From Melitaea cinxia (taxonomy: Eukaryota > Arthropoda > Insecta > Lepidoptera > Nymphalidae), in the NCBI RefSeq assembly GCF_905220565.1, contig NC_059398.1:14963210-15027209 (forward strand): 64,000 bases of DNA. Reading direction: 5' to 3'. Shown in pieces: positions 13,401 to 28,200 of the stretch. The translations under genes and the position numbers were made by a program. Below the pieces are notes generated by a model. It saw only the letters and a list, made by a program, of their open reading frames with translations, did no database searches and had not been told where the DNA came from. How positions within the stretch are numbered: position 1 is the stretch's first letter; every line of letters begins with the position of its first letter.

Positions 13401-13620
13401 CACGTGGCTTCTAAATTTACCTATTGTAATGTATTTTTATAAACGTGATCGTTTAGTTTCTCGTAAGGGTCGCCTACGCCCGCCTCAGCCGGAACAATTG
13501 TTATTACGACAATTGACAAGAAAAATTGTTCTTTGACATTTATAAAAAATTAACACTGAAAATTGATTTATATTTTTGGAATTCGTGATAGGTGATTGAG
13601 GTTCGTGATAATTGTGTTTG
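10466..13620. other. AT-rich non-coding stretch
   Basis: No supported gene. Short plus-strand open frames at 11297-11509 and 12774-12998 have no recognisable domain and no splice context. A direct duplication of gaatgtagctcttctttttt lies at 10619 and 10661. Confidence 0.5.
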
Positions 13621-13623
13621 TAG

Positions 13624-14031
13624 GCAAACGAAAAAAAAAACAGACTTCAATTATATCGAAGAGTAATACAACGTAGGTAGACGAAAAAATAGTCAAGTAA
13701 ATACGCATTATTAAAGATTACTCCAAGTTGGAATCAGATTTCGATGAAATTTAAATGTGACCACATGATAAATTAAAAATCACCAAAATCGGTACACCCA
13801 GTAAAAAGTTATGTAGATTTTCGAGATTTCCCTCGATTTCTCTGGGATCCCATCATCAGATCCTGGTTTCCTTATCAAGGTACCACACCAGGGATATCTC
13901 TTTTTAAATAAAAAAAAGAATTATTAAAATCGGTTCATAAACGACGAAGTTATCCCCGAACATACATTAAATATACATATATCTATATTCGGTCGAATTG
14001 AGTAACCTCCTCCTTTTTTGAAGGCGGTTAA
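13624..14031 (+). mobile_element. MITE-like element, copy A
   Basis: It begins aaaacagacttcaattatat and ends cctccttttttgaaggcggt. The two ends form imperfect terminal inverted repeats. The interior shares aaatcggtacacccagtaaa and cctcgatttctctgggatcc with copies at 16198 and 63527. Non-coding. Element class is inferred from the inverted termini. Confidence 0.75.
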
Positions 14032-15914
14032 AAATATGAAACTATTTTGTAATATACAACAATACAACTTTATTGTACTACTGAATCAAATAATGTTTAA
14101 AAAACGAATACATAATTAAATTAAGGATAATGTATATTTATTTGTATGCAGTTACAGTTGAAGATCAATAGAATTTATCTGCTTGTGTAGGCAATATAAT
14201 AAAATGAAAACGAGCCAGTAGTTCAAATTCTAAATATGTTTGTATTATTTCATTGCGAAGGTGTAATTCCCGTAATAAATTAGCGAGAAAATGTTCCGTT
14301 CGTTTAGTTATATTGTAAAAGTAAACGAAGCGGGTCGCTGGATCAGTTTTAATGAGCTTTTTAACGCTATCCTTACTCTCGTCCCAATTGCCGCATTAAT
14401 TCTTTCGTAATAATAAAATTCACGTAATAAACACATTTGACATTATTTACACATTTTTTTTTATTTTTTTATTTACACATTTATTATATATATTGGTACT
14501 TGTGCCAATTTTACTATACCTACAAATGTATTATGTTGTTATCTTTATTCTTTAATTATCCGTTTTCTTGCAAGCAATTAAATTATAATAAAAAAAAAAA
14601 ACTTTATTATAGCATGCTTGTATTTTGTAATTATATTTAAACATAAATGTTTTATTGCATACTTAAATAAATAAATCTTAGATCAAAAGATAAGACAGTA
14701 ACAAATACATATGTAGTATTATCCTGAGTACAACGATCTCTTACAAGTTTACCCACGAAGAAAACAACATATTTTCTATTTATAAAGTAAGCAACATCGT
14801 ATCGTCTGTAACAATATCCTCAAGCACAATTTATTGAAAATGCGTTTGGTAATCTCTAAACTATTTGTACATTCGAATTTTCCACACGATCACTAATTTC
14901 TGGGAAAATGGATGTTGTGCGAAATTTCGAATAACCGATGAATCTTGATTTACGGTAGTGTTATCGACGACTCGACAAGATTGAGGTAATTTTGATTGTA
15001 ATGAGAAAACCAACATAATATTTATATTAATTGACTTAATATTTGTAGTAACAATACAGATTTTATTTCAATTTGGTTCGTACGCTCTCTGCTTGCTCGT
15101 ACCAAATGAAATGTTCCGCTATTCGATCTCTCGTATGATCTCTTAGAGATAAATCCAAATTCGTCATCAACCATGCATGAAATATTTTTTGCTTATATAT
15201 TTTTTTAAGTGACAACTTTAATAATAAAGGTTGATCGCTCGCTCGCTTTTCTATCGCAGTCCACTGCTATATATAGACCGCAATGTCGATAGTTGGTGTA
15301 AATGTCATTTTTCAGTATGCAAGTCGATTTATATTTATGGACAATACTTATACAAAAACGTGAAAACAACACACAAAATAATCTTTTACTTAACACAATA
15401 CCTAATGTGATAATATTCTACGCCTGGACAAAGTTTTTCTGTAACGTAAGACTTTCCATGTATATTAATGTACTTTATTAAGTTTCAAAAAAATTTCGTT
15501 ACATTTCATGTTAAAAACACAAAATGATAAATCGCACGATTTAAGCACAAATGAAAAACAAACCGTATTTACGCTTTTGTGTATTAAGAATTGAGAACGA
15601 AACCTTGATTATTCTTTAACGAAGCTAATTACATAGTTTCGAGTAATTAATTTTCTACTTAGCTATAAATACAAGATGTACTTACACGGAAGATATTATA
15701 AAACAAACAAACTTCACAGTATCTAATGATTGTGGGCGTGTAAAGTGCAGCACTCAATCATTACACCGACCTCGCGGTGTGGCCGTCCTTCTAATTAATT
15801 TTATATCAACTAAAATTATAAACCTGAAAAGTTTGTTTATACACTAACTCATAATATACTCATAAATGATCTGCATTAAACTGAAACTTTTCTTTTATAC
15901 TATAAGAATGTAAA
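14032..15914. other. AT-rich non-coding stretch
   Basis: Nothing supported. A small inverted pair around 15727-15762 (aatgattg/caatcatt) is noted only. Confidence 0.5.
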
Positions 15915-16022
15915 TAAGCGTACACCTCATCTGACGGTAAGGGTACCGTAGCCTGGTATAGCCAACTGCAACACCAGGAGCTTTGCAAGCGTGTTGCCGG
16001 CCCTATCGCCGACCATCTTAAA
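15915..16022 (-). mobile_element. Fragment of a dispersed repeat (family R)
   Basis: It contains agcgtacacctcatctgacg and caacaccaggagctttgcaa. Reverse or direct relatives occur at 32095-32350, 41875-41995 and 49790-50045, so this is one dispersed family. Confidence 0.6.
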
Positions 16023-16197
16023 AGAGTCATCCCCCATCCTCTATAATAATACAAAGAAACTCCACGGAACGTGATTCAAATCAGCTTTCGATATTAATGA
16101 AACTTTGTACCCACTACGACGGTTACAACACAAACACAAAAAGTAGGCTGAAAGCGCCACAATACTTTTTGACAAGCTAATATATAATTCTGTTTGC

Positions 16198-16948
16198 TCG
16201 CAAACGAAAAAAAAACCGACTTCAATTACATCGACGAGTAATACAACGTAGATCGACGACAAAATAGTCAAGTAACTACGCGTTATCAAAGATTACTCAA
16301 AAAGTAGTTATTAGATCTCAATAAAATTTATATGTGACCACATGACAAACATCAGCTTTCGATTAAATTAAAAATTATTAAAATCGGTACACCCAGTAAA
16401 AAGTTATAGCGGATTTTCAAGAGTTTCCCTCGATTTCTCTGGGATCCCATCATCAGATCCTGGTTTCCTTATCATGGTATCAAACTACAGATATCCTCTT
16501 TCCAACAAAAAAAGAATTATCAAAATCGGTACATCCAGTAGAAAGTTATTGCGGATTTTCGAGAGTTTCCCTCGATTTCTCTGGGATCCCATCATCAGAT
16601 CCTAGTTTCGTTATCATGGTACCAAACTAGGGATATCCTCTTTCCAACAAAAAAAGAATTATCAAAATCGGTACATCCAGTAGAAAGTTATGCGGTATAA
16701 TACAACGTAGGTCGACGAAAAAAGCGTCAAGTAAAAACGCATTATTAGATATAACTCGAAAAGTAGTTGTTAGATCTCAAATAAATTTAAATGGGACCAA
16801 TTGGCACACAAAACCTTTCGATTAAAACAAAATTTGTCGAAATCGGTCCACCCAGTCAAAAGTTCTGATGTAACATACATAAAAAAAAAAAAAAAAAAAA
16901 AAAAATACAGTCGAATTGAGAACCTCCTCCTTTTTTGGAAGTCGGTTA
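16198..16948 (+). mobile_element. MITE-like element, copy B, with internal tandem duplication
   Basis: It has the same termini as copy A (aaaccgacttcaatta at the start, tttttggaagtcggttaa at the end), making a clear inverted pair. The core module with atttctctgggatcccatca is present twice in tandem (about 16373-16522 and 16523-16690), so this copy is much longer than the others. A 20-plus adenine run lies near 16882-16905. Confidence 0.8.
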
Positions 16949-18342
16949 ATAATATTGCATACAAAGAATACTGCATGTTAAAGTATTACAAAATTAAAAG
17001 TAAACACTTTGTGCTTAATAAATAGTGGTTATGGAATATTTTTATAATTAAAACAAAAAATATATAAATCTGATAAGTTCAAATGCCCGAGTAGATTGTT
17101 AATAAAATAATGAATGGGTATAATAACTGTTTTCGTATAACTGTTCTCGTATTATTATTCGTATAAGATTTCGAATAAGATTTCTTATCTATGTTCTACT
17201 ATTAATATTTATGTTCTTATTTATTTCTTTATCTATATAAATTTCAAAGATTCGGAGTTTTATTTCCTATGTTCCTCAGCGTAATGGTAGATCGAATTTC
17301 ATAGCTGCAGAGAAAGGACAAACAATCCAATTATGAAACAAAAATTTATAAATTTACAAATGTCATATTCTATAATATATGTAAAAGCCGTTAATAATTT
17401 CTTCATCATACCAGAACAAACGTCAAATAAGTAAAAGCCGTTCAAATTTCTTATGAATAAAATTGAACAAATAAATACACGGTTGTAGTACGTCATTAAG
17501 TGATCCAAAATTGGACATTAAGCGAACATCGCATATATTATTATCCGTGTCGAATACCGCGCGTAATATTTGTAATTTCTCTTCCTCGTTCGTCATTTAG
17601 CGAATGAAATGCTTTCAAACATGTACGTATAAAATCAAAAGAAATAATAAAAACATACCCATATTCAATGAACAAACACCGGATAAGTTTAAAGTTACGT
17701 ACATTAGGGACTAAGTGAAAAGTTCCGGCTGTTCGAAGAAAATTTACATACATCGAGTTATTTCTTTTCAATGTAAATCGGGAAAGTGGGACGTTTCTCT
17801 TAAATATTATTGATGATAATAATGAAACAGTAATTTTAGCTAATTTTAGCTAACGTTATTGCATTAAAAATTATAAAACAAAATTTGTTTGCTTACTTCA
17901 ATACATTATTTATTATTGGAAACTTATAAGCGCATCGTTTACTTTGAGAGCGTTTTTATTTATTACTATAAATAATAAAAAAAACAATATTTGATCATTA
18001 AGAGATATTACATTCGATCAGATAATGAGATTTATAGTCTAGATATTACATTACATTTACATAATATTGATCTTTGTATAAATAATATAAAAATTTGAGG
18101 AAAAGACAAGCACAATAATTATATATATGTATGTCTTAGTTCAGGCGCAGGCGGTACATAATGAAGTCAATACGTAGTTCACCATTGAATTACAAATAAT
18201 ACCAATGCAACGACTTTTATCAGGATTAATTGTTGCTAAGTATAAAAAATAAATGTATTGTTTCTTAATATAAAAATAAGAATACCCATATATAACGGTT
18301 TCCCTACAAATATAAACATTTCTTTCGTATACTGTTTGCTAT
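16949..18342. other. AT-rich non-coding stretch
   Basis: No supported gene or repeat is seen. Confidence 0.55.
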
Positions 18343-18385
18343 TTTGATAAGCATGTCAGGCGGCTCGCATGACATGCGTATCAAA
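18343..18385. repeat. 16-bp inverted repeat with 11-nt loop
   Basis: The arm tttgataagcatgtca (18343-18358) pairs with 18370-18385 with a single mismatch. The loop ggcggctcgca is GC-rich. It could be a small foldback, a hairpin RNA or a symmetric protein-binding site. Confidence 0.6.
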
Positions 18386-21300
18386 CTGAGAAAGGTGTCA
18401 ATACAATTTCGCTATTTTTGTCATAATGACATTTGAAATAAACCGAGGAGAAAACCGAATATTTTCAACTATAACGCCGTTTTCGAAAACGGTATATCAA
18501 TTTATCCTAATCCGTTTACCAAGCGCTTATATCATAATCGTTTTCTAAGAATACGAAAAAAAACGTATCATGTCCCAAAATGAAAAAAGGTTTCATGTGG
18601 GATGAAAAAGTAATTTGTGAATTAACATTTTGTAATAAAATTTTCTGTTTTTTTTTTTCGTTCAAGAACGTATATTTGATACTAAATTAATATGTAATTC
18701 TATTTAATTTCATAAAAAGTAATTACAGTTGTCTCTATTTTTAACTCTAAGCTGAGTTTGTAACAATATTAAACTATATTTGATGTAGTTTTTACAAACT
18801 ATCACATTAAAATTAATAACTGAAGGTTGATTAAACCCAGTTCATATCAGGCATTATATCGTGTAAACATACCTGAAATATGAATATGAAAATATGAAAA
18901 GGATAAAAGATAATGAAATAATATTTCAATTAAGATTTCATAGAAATGGAACTTAACCCACGTCGCCCTATATCCACTTGATATTAAATTTCTAAAAAAA
19001 AGATTTAATTATTAGCAATACGAAATTAACTCGGACGAAACTGTGGGCGCGAACTAGTTCCATTATAAATTTCGCTTTGATTTAAACATGTTACGATATT
19101 TCCGAGTTATATTTGGCATCAATTTTCCAGAAAATTATTGAACTTTCCACGTCAAGCCTGCACATTATTTACGTATGTATGATGCTATCACAAAGGACCC
19201 GTCTCGCGACGATGACGGAAATTGGCCGAAACAGTGATATCAATTTATACGACTATTCAAATATGTAGGATGTTTCGAAATTTATTATTTTCTCACTCGG
19301 TATGAACTTGCTTTGTTACGTATTAAAGTTCAAGGTAGTTAAAATATCATTGTTAAAAATACTTGTACATAATTTAATTACATATTTCGTCTGTTTTTTA
19401 CTACATCATGAATCATATATTATCTCTATGAATGTTTTTGTAAAAAGTTTTTATTTGTTGTTAGGTTACAATTTTACAGATGATTATTTACCTTTGTACA
19501 AGTTTTGTTAATCGTACAAGTATTACAAGCAATTTCTTAACTTTAATAGCTTTAATAATACCCAGTCAGGCACTGTACAAAACGGTGAAAGTTAATATTA
19601 ATGTAATAATTAAATCCATCAATGAAAATAATACTCACTTTCGTTTTAAGAAGATTCATTAAAGGGAAAGTGATATATTGAGATCTTTGTTCTACTCTTT
19701 TGTTTCGCTATCAATCAACGCAGTTCGTTGACCTCACGGTGCGGAAGACTTGGAAGCTTTAGCAACAGTGACGTAGCACCGTTCAAGTCTCATAACTTAT
19801 GTGAATTTGTTTTGACGCGTCGTCGTGAAAATTGCGATCGTTGCTACATGACGAAGCGTACGTAGTTCATAAAGGCCAGTTTACACATTTTACACTATAG
19901 TAGGTTTATAATTGAATTTTGAGGTTAACCACCGCCATCTAGGATGATTAATTACCGTCTAAGTTACTGCAAATTAGTTTGTGACATAAACCATATTCAG
20001 CATTCCATGAATACTTATTGTCTTAGTTCTGAAAGCGATAATACTATTAAATTAATAGCATAGTTGTTGCATATATTTTGTATTAAATAACTTTGTATCA
20101 ACAAACTAGATGGTACTCTTAAGTGCGTGTGTACATATCTTAATATAATCTGTCAGATATGTCAGAGCATCCATTACTGCACGATTTATGTTCAAGTAGC
20201 GACGGAACTGACACAATGAATGCACAGTATTGTTTCAGATGTACAGAAAATGTAAGGGCTCAAGCACACATTCTCGTACGAGATCAAATAATACAGAGAC
20301 CTAAAAAATCATATAAAAAAAAAATACGCAACTCATTACGTACTTTACAAGCTTAAGTTAAAAAGCTTTTAATAATGCATTTGTATGTTTTTTTCTGACA
20401 GCTTATAAATAACAAACAAAAACGATGGCAACACAATTCACAATTAATGTAGATAAATAATAAATTATGAAACTGGCAACACGTCCTCATTAGCCGTTCA
20501 TTTTTAAGAGATAAAGACGATTATAAATCACCAATTAACATGAAATAATTCGCACTATCACACGAGATCGTAACGCGCGTATTTTAATGATTTAGAAATC
20601 AAATGTACACATTGGTTATAACTTTACGTAATTGCGTGCAATCTTGATAACCATTATTAACACGCTATAAGTTTCCTAAGATTATTGCAAACGTTTCATA
20701 AAGTTATTTATCTAAGAGATATGTTCGTGAATTGACACTTCAATGGATAGTGCGAAAAAATCCGAAGCAAAAACTCGAGTACGTTGCACCTAAATATACT
20801 AATTTTGTGGTAATGATTTACATCAGTAGAATAATAATTATTTATGAATAAGCAGTAGCGTAATTAAACTAAGGTCAATCGTATTTTTCGTTGTAATGAA
20901 ATTCTACTTGTATTTATTAATAATTAGATTAATATTGTGTGTAATTACATTATTGTAACATGTACTTCCGAAATACGTTCGCTAGCTTCGTGCTTCGTAA
21001 GAAAGATCACGTCACTCAAGACTGATATACTCGTATACTCGACGAATCTAAACCCAACGAATCTAACTGCGAGGGCCATATACTTAGAAGACTCAAAGGT
21101 CATTGTGGCTTTTAAGCTGAAAAGGTAACCACACACGAGAAAGAGTAACTCATTGGAATCCCGAATGTATCAAAATAGTTATATTTGACATACTACTTCT
21201 CACGCGGATACATATTTTTGGGACATAGCCGACGGTTCAAAATTCAGATTAGAACCCCTGTGCTTAATTTGTTTCAAAATTCATCTCACGCTTGACAGTG

Positions 21301-24300
21301 ATTTTAAGTTACATAAATAGAAGAAAACATGCGCATGTCTTAAGACAAATTATGGAATAATTTCATTCGCAATGGAACTTCTGAGCTTTCTCTCCAATCC
21401 TACTACTTCAAAGTATAAGACTAAGCCACCATGATATTTAAGGTTTACAGTATTTATATGATATAATTGGATTTTGAATATTAAACAACGCTTGAATACA
21501 TACATAATTTTCTAGTCTAGGCATTACGCGCGTCATTGAGGGGGCAGACGTCACAGCTACCCACACCCTATTCGCACCCTCTCCATCCTGATTGGATTAA
21601 GGATTTTCCACAACTGTATTGAGCTTTTGAGAATAGCTTTATTAAGTTAATTTGACTGACGGTACACTATATAATTTATTAATTAATTTGACATAAACTA
21701 TGCAACATAAATGACAAAATAAATGTGCTCATAAAATATATATACATCGCGACAAACGGATAGTTTTGTTCCTTTGACAAACTATTTAAATTATATTACT
21801 GTATTACTAAGTAAGTAGATCCTTTACATTTTTATTTCTTGATGCATTTTCTTCGTTACGCATTACGCATTTCCCCTTGTTGAATTCACGTACAATTTCA
21901 CCTTGACTAAAACTTCACCCTAACACCCTTCGCTCTTACGCGGAGCGGCCCCGACCTCTAACCCCAGGTCGTAATTAGGCACGTGACGATAAAGGTTACG
22001 CAAAGCTAAAAATAGTTCATCAAATAGGACCTTTTACGCTATTAATAAAGTGCGTCAAGTTCTATGAAAAACTTTAAAGTAAAATTTTTATATTTGTATT
22101 GAAAATGTATAAATACACGTACAACAATAAAAAATTTCGATAAAAAAAATCGAAATCAAATTACTTTTTACTCTAGTTGGCATTAATAGGGCTTTTTAAT
22201 CATGACTATACAGTTATAATTATATTAAATAATATTATTTTCGTATGAACACAGAGGGCGTATAGATTTTTGTAACAAGCGTTCCTACCTACCTAATACT
22301 TCATCATCTTCAGCTTCGGCGACATAATTTTTAATAGACAGAAAATAATTAGGTATATTTTATTACGTAATCATTTTTCATGATACATAAAGATTTCGTA
22401 GACAACAGTTCTGTATTTTCAATGAATCTTTATATAGTTTACCCGGTAAATTCTTCGACGAGGAAGTGTTGTTTAGAAAGAAAACACACCGTGTTTGTGT
22501 TTGTATAAAGTCTTGCCCTACTTCCGTATTCATTTCGTGATGTACATTATGAGGCTTAAACACACACCAGAATTGATTTAATTATTTGTCAATCAGTCTC
22601 TTTCACAAGCTTTTGTAATGTTAAGGGACCGCTGTTATGCTCACTGACGCATAATATTTAAACGTTAATACAATATAACTAAATCAAAGTTATATTAAAA
22701 CGCTTGTAGAACTAATTTTGATAGAAAAAGATGTGCTATGTCGTAACTTGTTAGGAAATTATTCTTTCGGAAAATTATTTATGGCTAGTTTTATGACCTT
22801 ATCCTTTTTTGATATAAAAAACGTATACATATATTGGTTTTCACTAATAATTAGTTATTAATTATATTGTAATTTTTTTTTTTGTGAAACTAGACAGCTA
22901 GCCAGTTACGAATCATTCACTAATTCACGTAGTCTGACCCCAAAATCGAATTGTTTAAGCTGTCACCACTTTATTATATAGATGACCTCCCTGTAAACAG
23001 ACCCTTGATTCTAGGTCATGGGTGATCGCAGAACGGTTTGATGGAAAATTTGCCGGAGGCTTTCGTGCCGTTGGACAAAATAGGCGTTTTTATTAGGTTA
23101 CACATAAACCTGACATTTTGCTCGATTGAAATCGGAGATGAAAGGATCACGTTAGGAGACGGGTGGACGGACAAATAGGAAATCTCTCGTTACAAATGTC
23201 AAGGGTGAACATTTTTATTATATTTTGTAAGCTATTTTGGAAATGTTTGTATTATTTCCTTCTATACTACATCTCGTAAGTTCGATCTCTTTATATTTAT
23301 TTATACTTCACGAGATTAGCGCATTCAAATAAATAAACAAACTCATCACTTAAAATAAATAAGTTTAACAAGGAATCATTGAAATAATTGTGACTTTTTA
23401 CTATTATACTTTATATATACTTTATATACTTTTAATTGTACAATAGTTACATTTAGTATATTCAAAGGTCACATGATTTAAGTTAAACCAGACTTAGTTG
23501 ACCCTCGCTTTCATTATAATGGGTTGTCCCATATTTCAGAATACCAAGTGATTTTGGGGTAAGCCTTGGATCTTTCTACGAAACTATAAACATTATAGGT
23601 CTAAATGCAGCATTTCGAACAATAAATAATTTGATGTTTCTCACAATCGAATATCGTAAGGATTTTATTACGAAATTTAGTTAGATTTTAATTTTTTAGG
23701 TCAGTGTCTGACGCAAAAACGAGCTCAGAAAAGAATTAAAGAGAGGAAGCTGAGTGTGCGGTGAAGTGGCATCAGGAATGTGCTCCAATTGCGGTTCGAT
23801 GTTCGAAAAGCAATCCGTGTTTTTGGAGATAATTGTAAATTGACACACTTTTGATGGGGTTGTTACGAATTAGTTGAAATCTAGAATGAAATTAGGTAAA
23901 CTGTCTATATAAAACACATTGATGAGTTTTATTTTTGAACCTTTTTTATTCTGTATGAAGTAAAACAATGTTGTGTTTTGTATGTTTATTACCCTTGGTA
24001 TATACATTTATCATTTTTTTTCTGAAAGATGACTAAAGTTTTATTTTTAAGCGTGTAACGAAAAAAATGTCATAACGTACATGATCTTTGTGACATAACA
24101 TTTCTGCTCTGCGGCAATTAGGTCACACATTAGCCTAAATTATGTGTTAACATGTAGGACTTAAATTACTAACGTTACGATGTTACTGATTTTGTTTCTT
24201 TTTTTTTCTTCTCATTTACTGATCAAACTTAGGCTTTTTTTCAAATATGTTATGTTGCTAAATTATTCTTGTCTTACATTATTTGTTACGACTTTGTACG

Positions 24301-25137
24301 TTTGATATATTTAAAGATCAATAAGTAACACATACTTCTTGAACATAAAGTGTCCAAATTCTCACAACAATGACACGCCAGTTTCACTTCAAATAAACAA
24401 TAAACTAATTACTCATTGGCCATTACTTTTGTTTACTTTCGACGGCGCCTCCGCCTAGTGCGAATTTTTGTTTCGTATTCCATTTGACAGCGAATAATAA
24501 GTCAAGGTAATAATAAATCCCATTACCGCCGGAATGTTGTTAATAATATCATTGCCAAATATTTGAGTCGTTTCTGTTGTTGTAGAGTACTTGCAGTATA
24601 CCCTTAAACTGTTATAAGTATTATATACTAAGTATATAAACATTGACGCCAAAACGTCTTTACATTTATATAAATGTATACACTATTGACCGCCTGACGT
24701 TGTCCTATCTCGCGAACTATCAAACGTGTGAAATTGTAAGAACTCCGACATACTCCTATCAATTACTTACTATTTAAAAAACGAGTTTTATTAATATGAC
24801 TTTAAAAAAAAGCGTGATAATGACAAAAAATATAATCGTTTAAAAACTGTGAAATACCCGACTCGATCGAAAAATAAGAATGTTTACACGTTATGTAAAC
24901 GTAGACTAATAAAACATCCAAGTAAGACATAAGTCATGTAACCTACGCAACATCACCGTAATATGTGGGTCGCGTCACGATGTGAGGAATACAATTTAGG
25001 CGGGGATTAAGCGATTAGGATCCACTAATATTCTAGGACGCCCCCACGTAAATTGAAACTATTCATTTTCAGTTCTATTTTTTTCTCAGAATATTTCTGT
25101 ACACACACTCCAGCGAATATTTTTTTCTATAACATAC
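18386..25137. other. Long AT-rich non-coding stretch
   Basis: No supported exon, RNA or mobile element was recognised. A plus-strand open frame of 65 codons at 20159-20356 (MSEHPLLHDLCSSSDGTD...) has a somewhat protein-like mix but no known motif. A GC-richer patch at 21890-21990 has no open frame of note. Confidence 0.45.
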
Positions 25138-25212
25138 CACTACCGGGCATAGGTCTCTTATTCATGTAGGAAAACGATTGGAGCTTAATCCACCGCGCTA
25201 CTCCCCTGCGGG
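25138..25212 (-). mobile_element. 3' fragment of the 1735-type SINE
   Basis: Read on the minus strand it carries gcgcggtggattaagct and agacctatgcccgg, matching the 3' part of the SINE at 1735-2073. The head is missing. Confidence 0.65.
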
Positions 25213-28200
25213 ATGGCGGATTTCATCGCGTAAGAGTAAGTTATAGTGATTTTGAAATAGAAACAATTAAAAAAAATGTAGACACAATCTAAATAAATTA
25301 GATTTTCAGATCTAAAACGTCCTCGACACTTTGTATCGGACTCCGTTGGCTTATTCGACATTGACCCAATTTATTTTTCCCGGTAAGAGTTCACAGATGC
25401 AGTATTCACAAACAAGTGAAACGAAGATACTGGGTTGCCTAAAACAACCTTCATGCTTTCGAGATAAAACCATTTAAGATTTAAATGACAAAGATATTTA
25501 TTATCTTTGCGGATGGGAGCGCGCTTCCTTCCTGAAATATCTTGAGCGTATGATTATTATCGTTCACGAGTTTAAAACCTTCCATTAATGCACAGATGTA
25601 AATCGCTTAAGCCAATCGTTTGCCAAATATTGACGTTTAATCAATAACTTATCAATTTACGAAAACGTTCCTGATTGAAATCTCTGACAAAAATTGTAAA
25701 TACACAATAATTACACTAATTTTATGTAATGGCCGGAATGCTTAAACTCATATGGCGGCATTTCATCCGCCAACTGGAGGCAACCATCAGTAACTGTCAT
25801 CTACTTATGAGTATTTTTAAATTAAAGTAAACAAATGTTTGCCTATTATGTTAAGGAACCATACTCTCGTTTAATTTATTGTCTTTAATCGCGCGCGGCT
25901 GCACGGAGTTCGATATCATCGGGTTATATACTGCCAATTTCCGTGCGATCCAAACTTGTAATTTCAGATAGATGAAGTGTCGATTATTTTTCATTTTTAC
26001 GAGGCTCAGTCACCAAAAATGGTGATCGTCAACCGCACACGTCGACCGTCGATTACTCAAAAACCGTAACGCCTTTAAATTAGCGGCCGCCGACGACGAT
26101 CTTTAGCAGCGTGTCTTCACGCCGGAGGAAGTGATTATTGTTTATTCTTATAATTGTCGGGACAGGAAGCTGTGACTTACTGCGACATGTTAAGTAGCCG
26201 CACCTCACGCGTTCAACGAAATAAAGCAATCCATCAGGGAACTTATAATTGTACTTAATTATTAAAATAGTCCAATTATAAGCAATTTGCGTCAGAGCGC
26301 TGCAATTGACAAGTTACTATGAGGTGGCAAGTTAGTTTAACATTTTAGGATTAAATAAAATTGAAAGACAAGCGACTTTCAGTGAAAATTGTACAATGGT
26401 TGGAGGGAATCTCTTCATCTCGTCTCTCCCTGGAGTTCGGTAAGGAGTTCGTTGCCCTTTTTTACAGCATTTTTATCTTCTACAAACCATCAAAGTTTTA
26501 ACTTACCACTGAGTGTAGATTTCGTTGCATTAGCTAGTTCAGTGAACTTAAAACAATCTTTTCATATATAATCTTAAACCACGTGTGTTTGTTCGCATAA
26601 CTTCTTCGAAGCTATTATTCGTCTTTACCGAATACTAACTCAAGTAAAAAAATACAGGAAAATGCCGCGCTGGTGCTAACAAAAAAATATTTAACACAAT
26701 AGTCTGAATTACTTTTAATAAGTTTAACGTATTTCGCCTTTTTTTAAATAATATATACATATAACATAATGTCGTTTAAAGCAAGTTTATCGCTTTGTTT
26801 TGGATTAAGTGACGAAGTGACGTAAGGTCGCTTTGGAATTCACCTGTTCTACGTGGGTTCATTCATTCATGAATGGTCACTCAACGCAATAATATTAAAT
26901 AAGATTTTATTGGTATTTAGGATAATGAATTCCGTCTTACATATTTACAACTTTACTTAACTTTTCAACAAGCTGTCAACGCGAAACCATCTGCTCTGCT
27001 CCTTGAATCGCTTATACGGAATTAGCTTCATCCACACGCATTAAATCTCAGCTATAACTAAAATAAACATATAACATAACATATAAATCATAAATTTTAA
27101 TATAATTTGCATATTTGAAACTAAATTTAATATTTTATTTAACAAGAGTTAGAGAAATAGCTTTTATTTAAAAAATATTTAAAATTGTTTAAAAAAAATG
27201 TATTTACGATGAACTGATAGACATAACATTAAAGGAACTTAAACACATCGGACCAGATTTGTTACTTCTAGGAGAATGTGCATAAATATCACATAATATA
27301 TATGATGCCTAGTGCATTAACATTGTAAGAAACGAAATATGACCGAGACGATACTAATGATGGCAACATGTAAGGCGGACCAACACTTGGCTTTCGTGTT
27401 CGTCACTGCCATTAATTTTGTTCAATTAAAAAGGCATGATATATTGACGAAATGCATTACGCTATAAACATATTTACAATATTAATAGCTCAATCTGTAT
27501 AATTTATGAAAGCAATCTTCTCATCCATGTCTATTTGTATACTATATTGTAACACCTCTGAAGCATTCTTATGTACCGAACAAGGCGATATTATCTCATT
27601 ATGACTGCCCACACCCGGCGGAGTTCAGTTCAGTTTACCTTGCCGTTGACGCTGTGGGTAGAACGAAACTATTCTACTTTGTTTTGAAAGCAATACAAAT
27701 GTTATTTATTATTATTATTTGTAATTGCTTGCAAATAGATATTAACTCATTATTATGAAGTAAAATAGTATTACGTACACAGTGTAGCTAAGACGAGCGT
27801 GATTCAATTCGAATGAAAGTAAAATTAATATAAAACCATTTGTATAAGAAATATTTTTTATTACACCACCTTATACGCACACTTTAGAAGTAAGCGTCAA
27901 AACACTTGTTTTTCGTTAACTTCTAATCGATATCTCTTAATATGTATTAAGCTTCTATGGTCGGTTCTAACTCCTTAAGGAGGAGATTTCCAAGGAAAAC
28001 AACCAACTCAACTTTTTTTTTTTTAATTAAAAGTTAAAACCCAAATTTATGCAAGGCAAACATTCAAAAATAAAGTATTATTTAAGAGCTAAAATTATTT
28101 TGCTTTCAGTTAAATATACGGTATTTATAAATAGCTACGTTTTTATCCCGCTTATTATTTTTTATACAATTTTAATCGCAAATCCTCTAGAGCTTAGTTT

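Noticed and set aside
16801..17025. Open frames on both strands across a poly-A run
   Set aside because: They lie in the MITE-like copy B; poly-Lys or poly-Phe comes from the adenine run.
20159..20356. 65-codon plus frame MSEHPLLHDLCSSSDG
   Set aside because: It looks mildly protein-like but has no recognisable motif or splice context; not enough support to call it a gene.
27600..27665. Micro-exon candidate (acceptor ctacccacag, donor gtaaac) on the minus strand
   Set aside because: It would be 13 bases, with no family residues or phase link to the PH exon.
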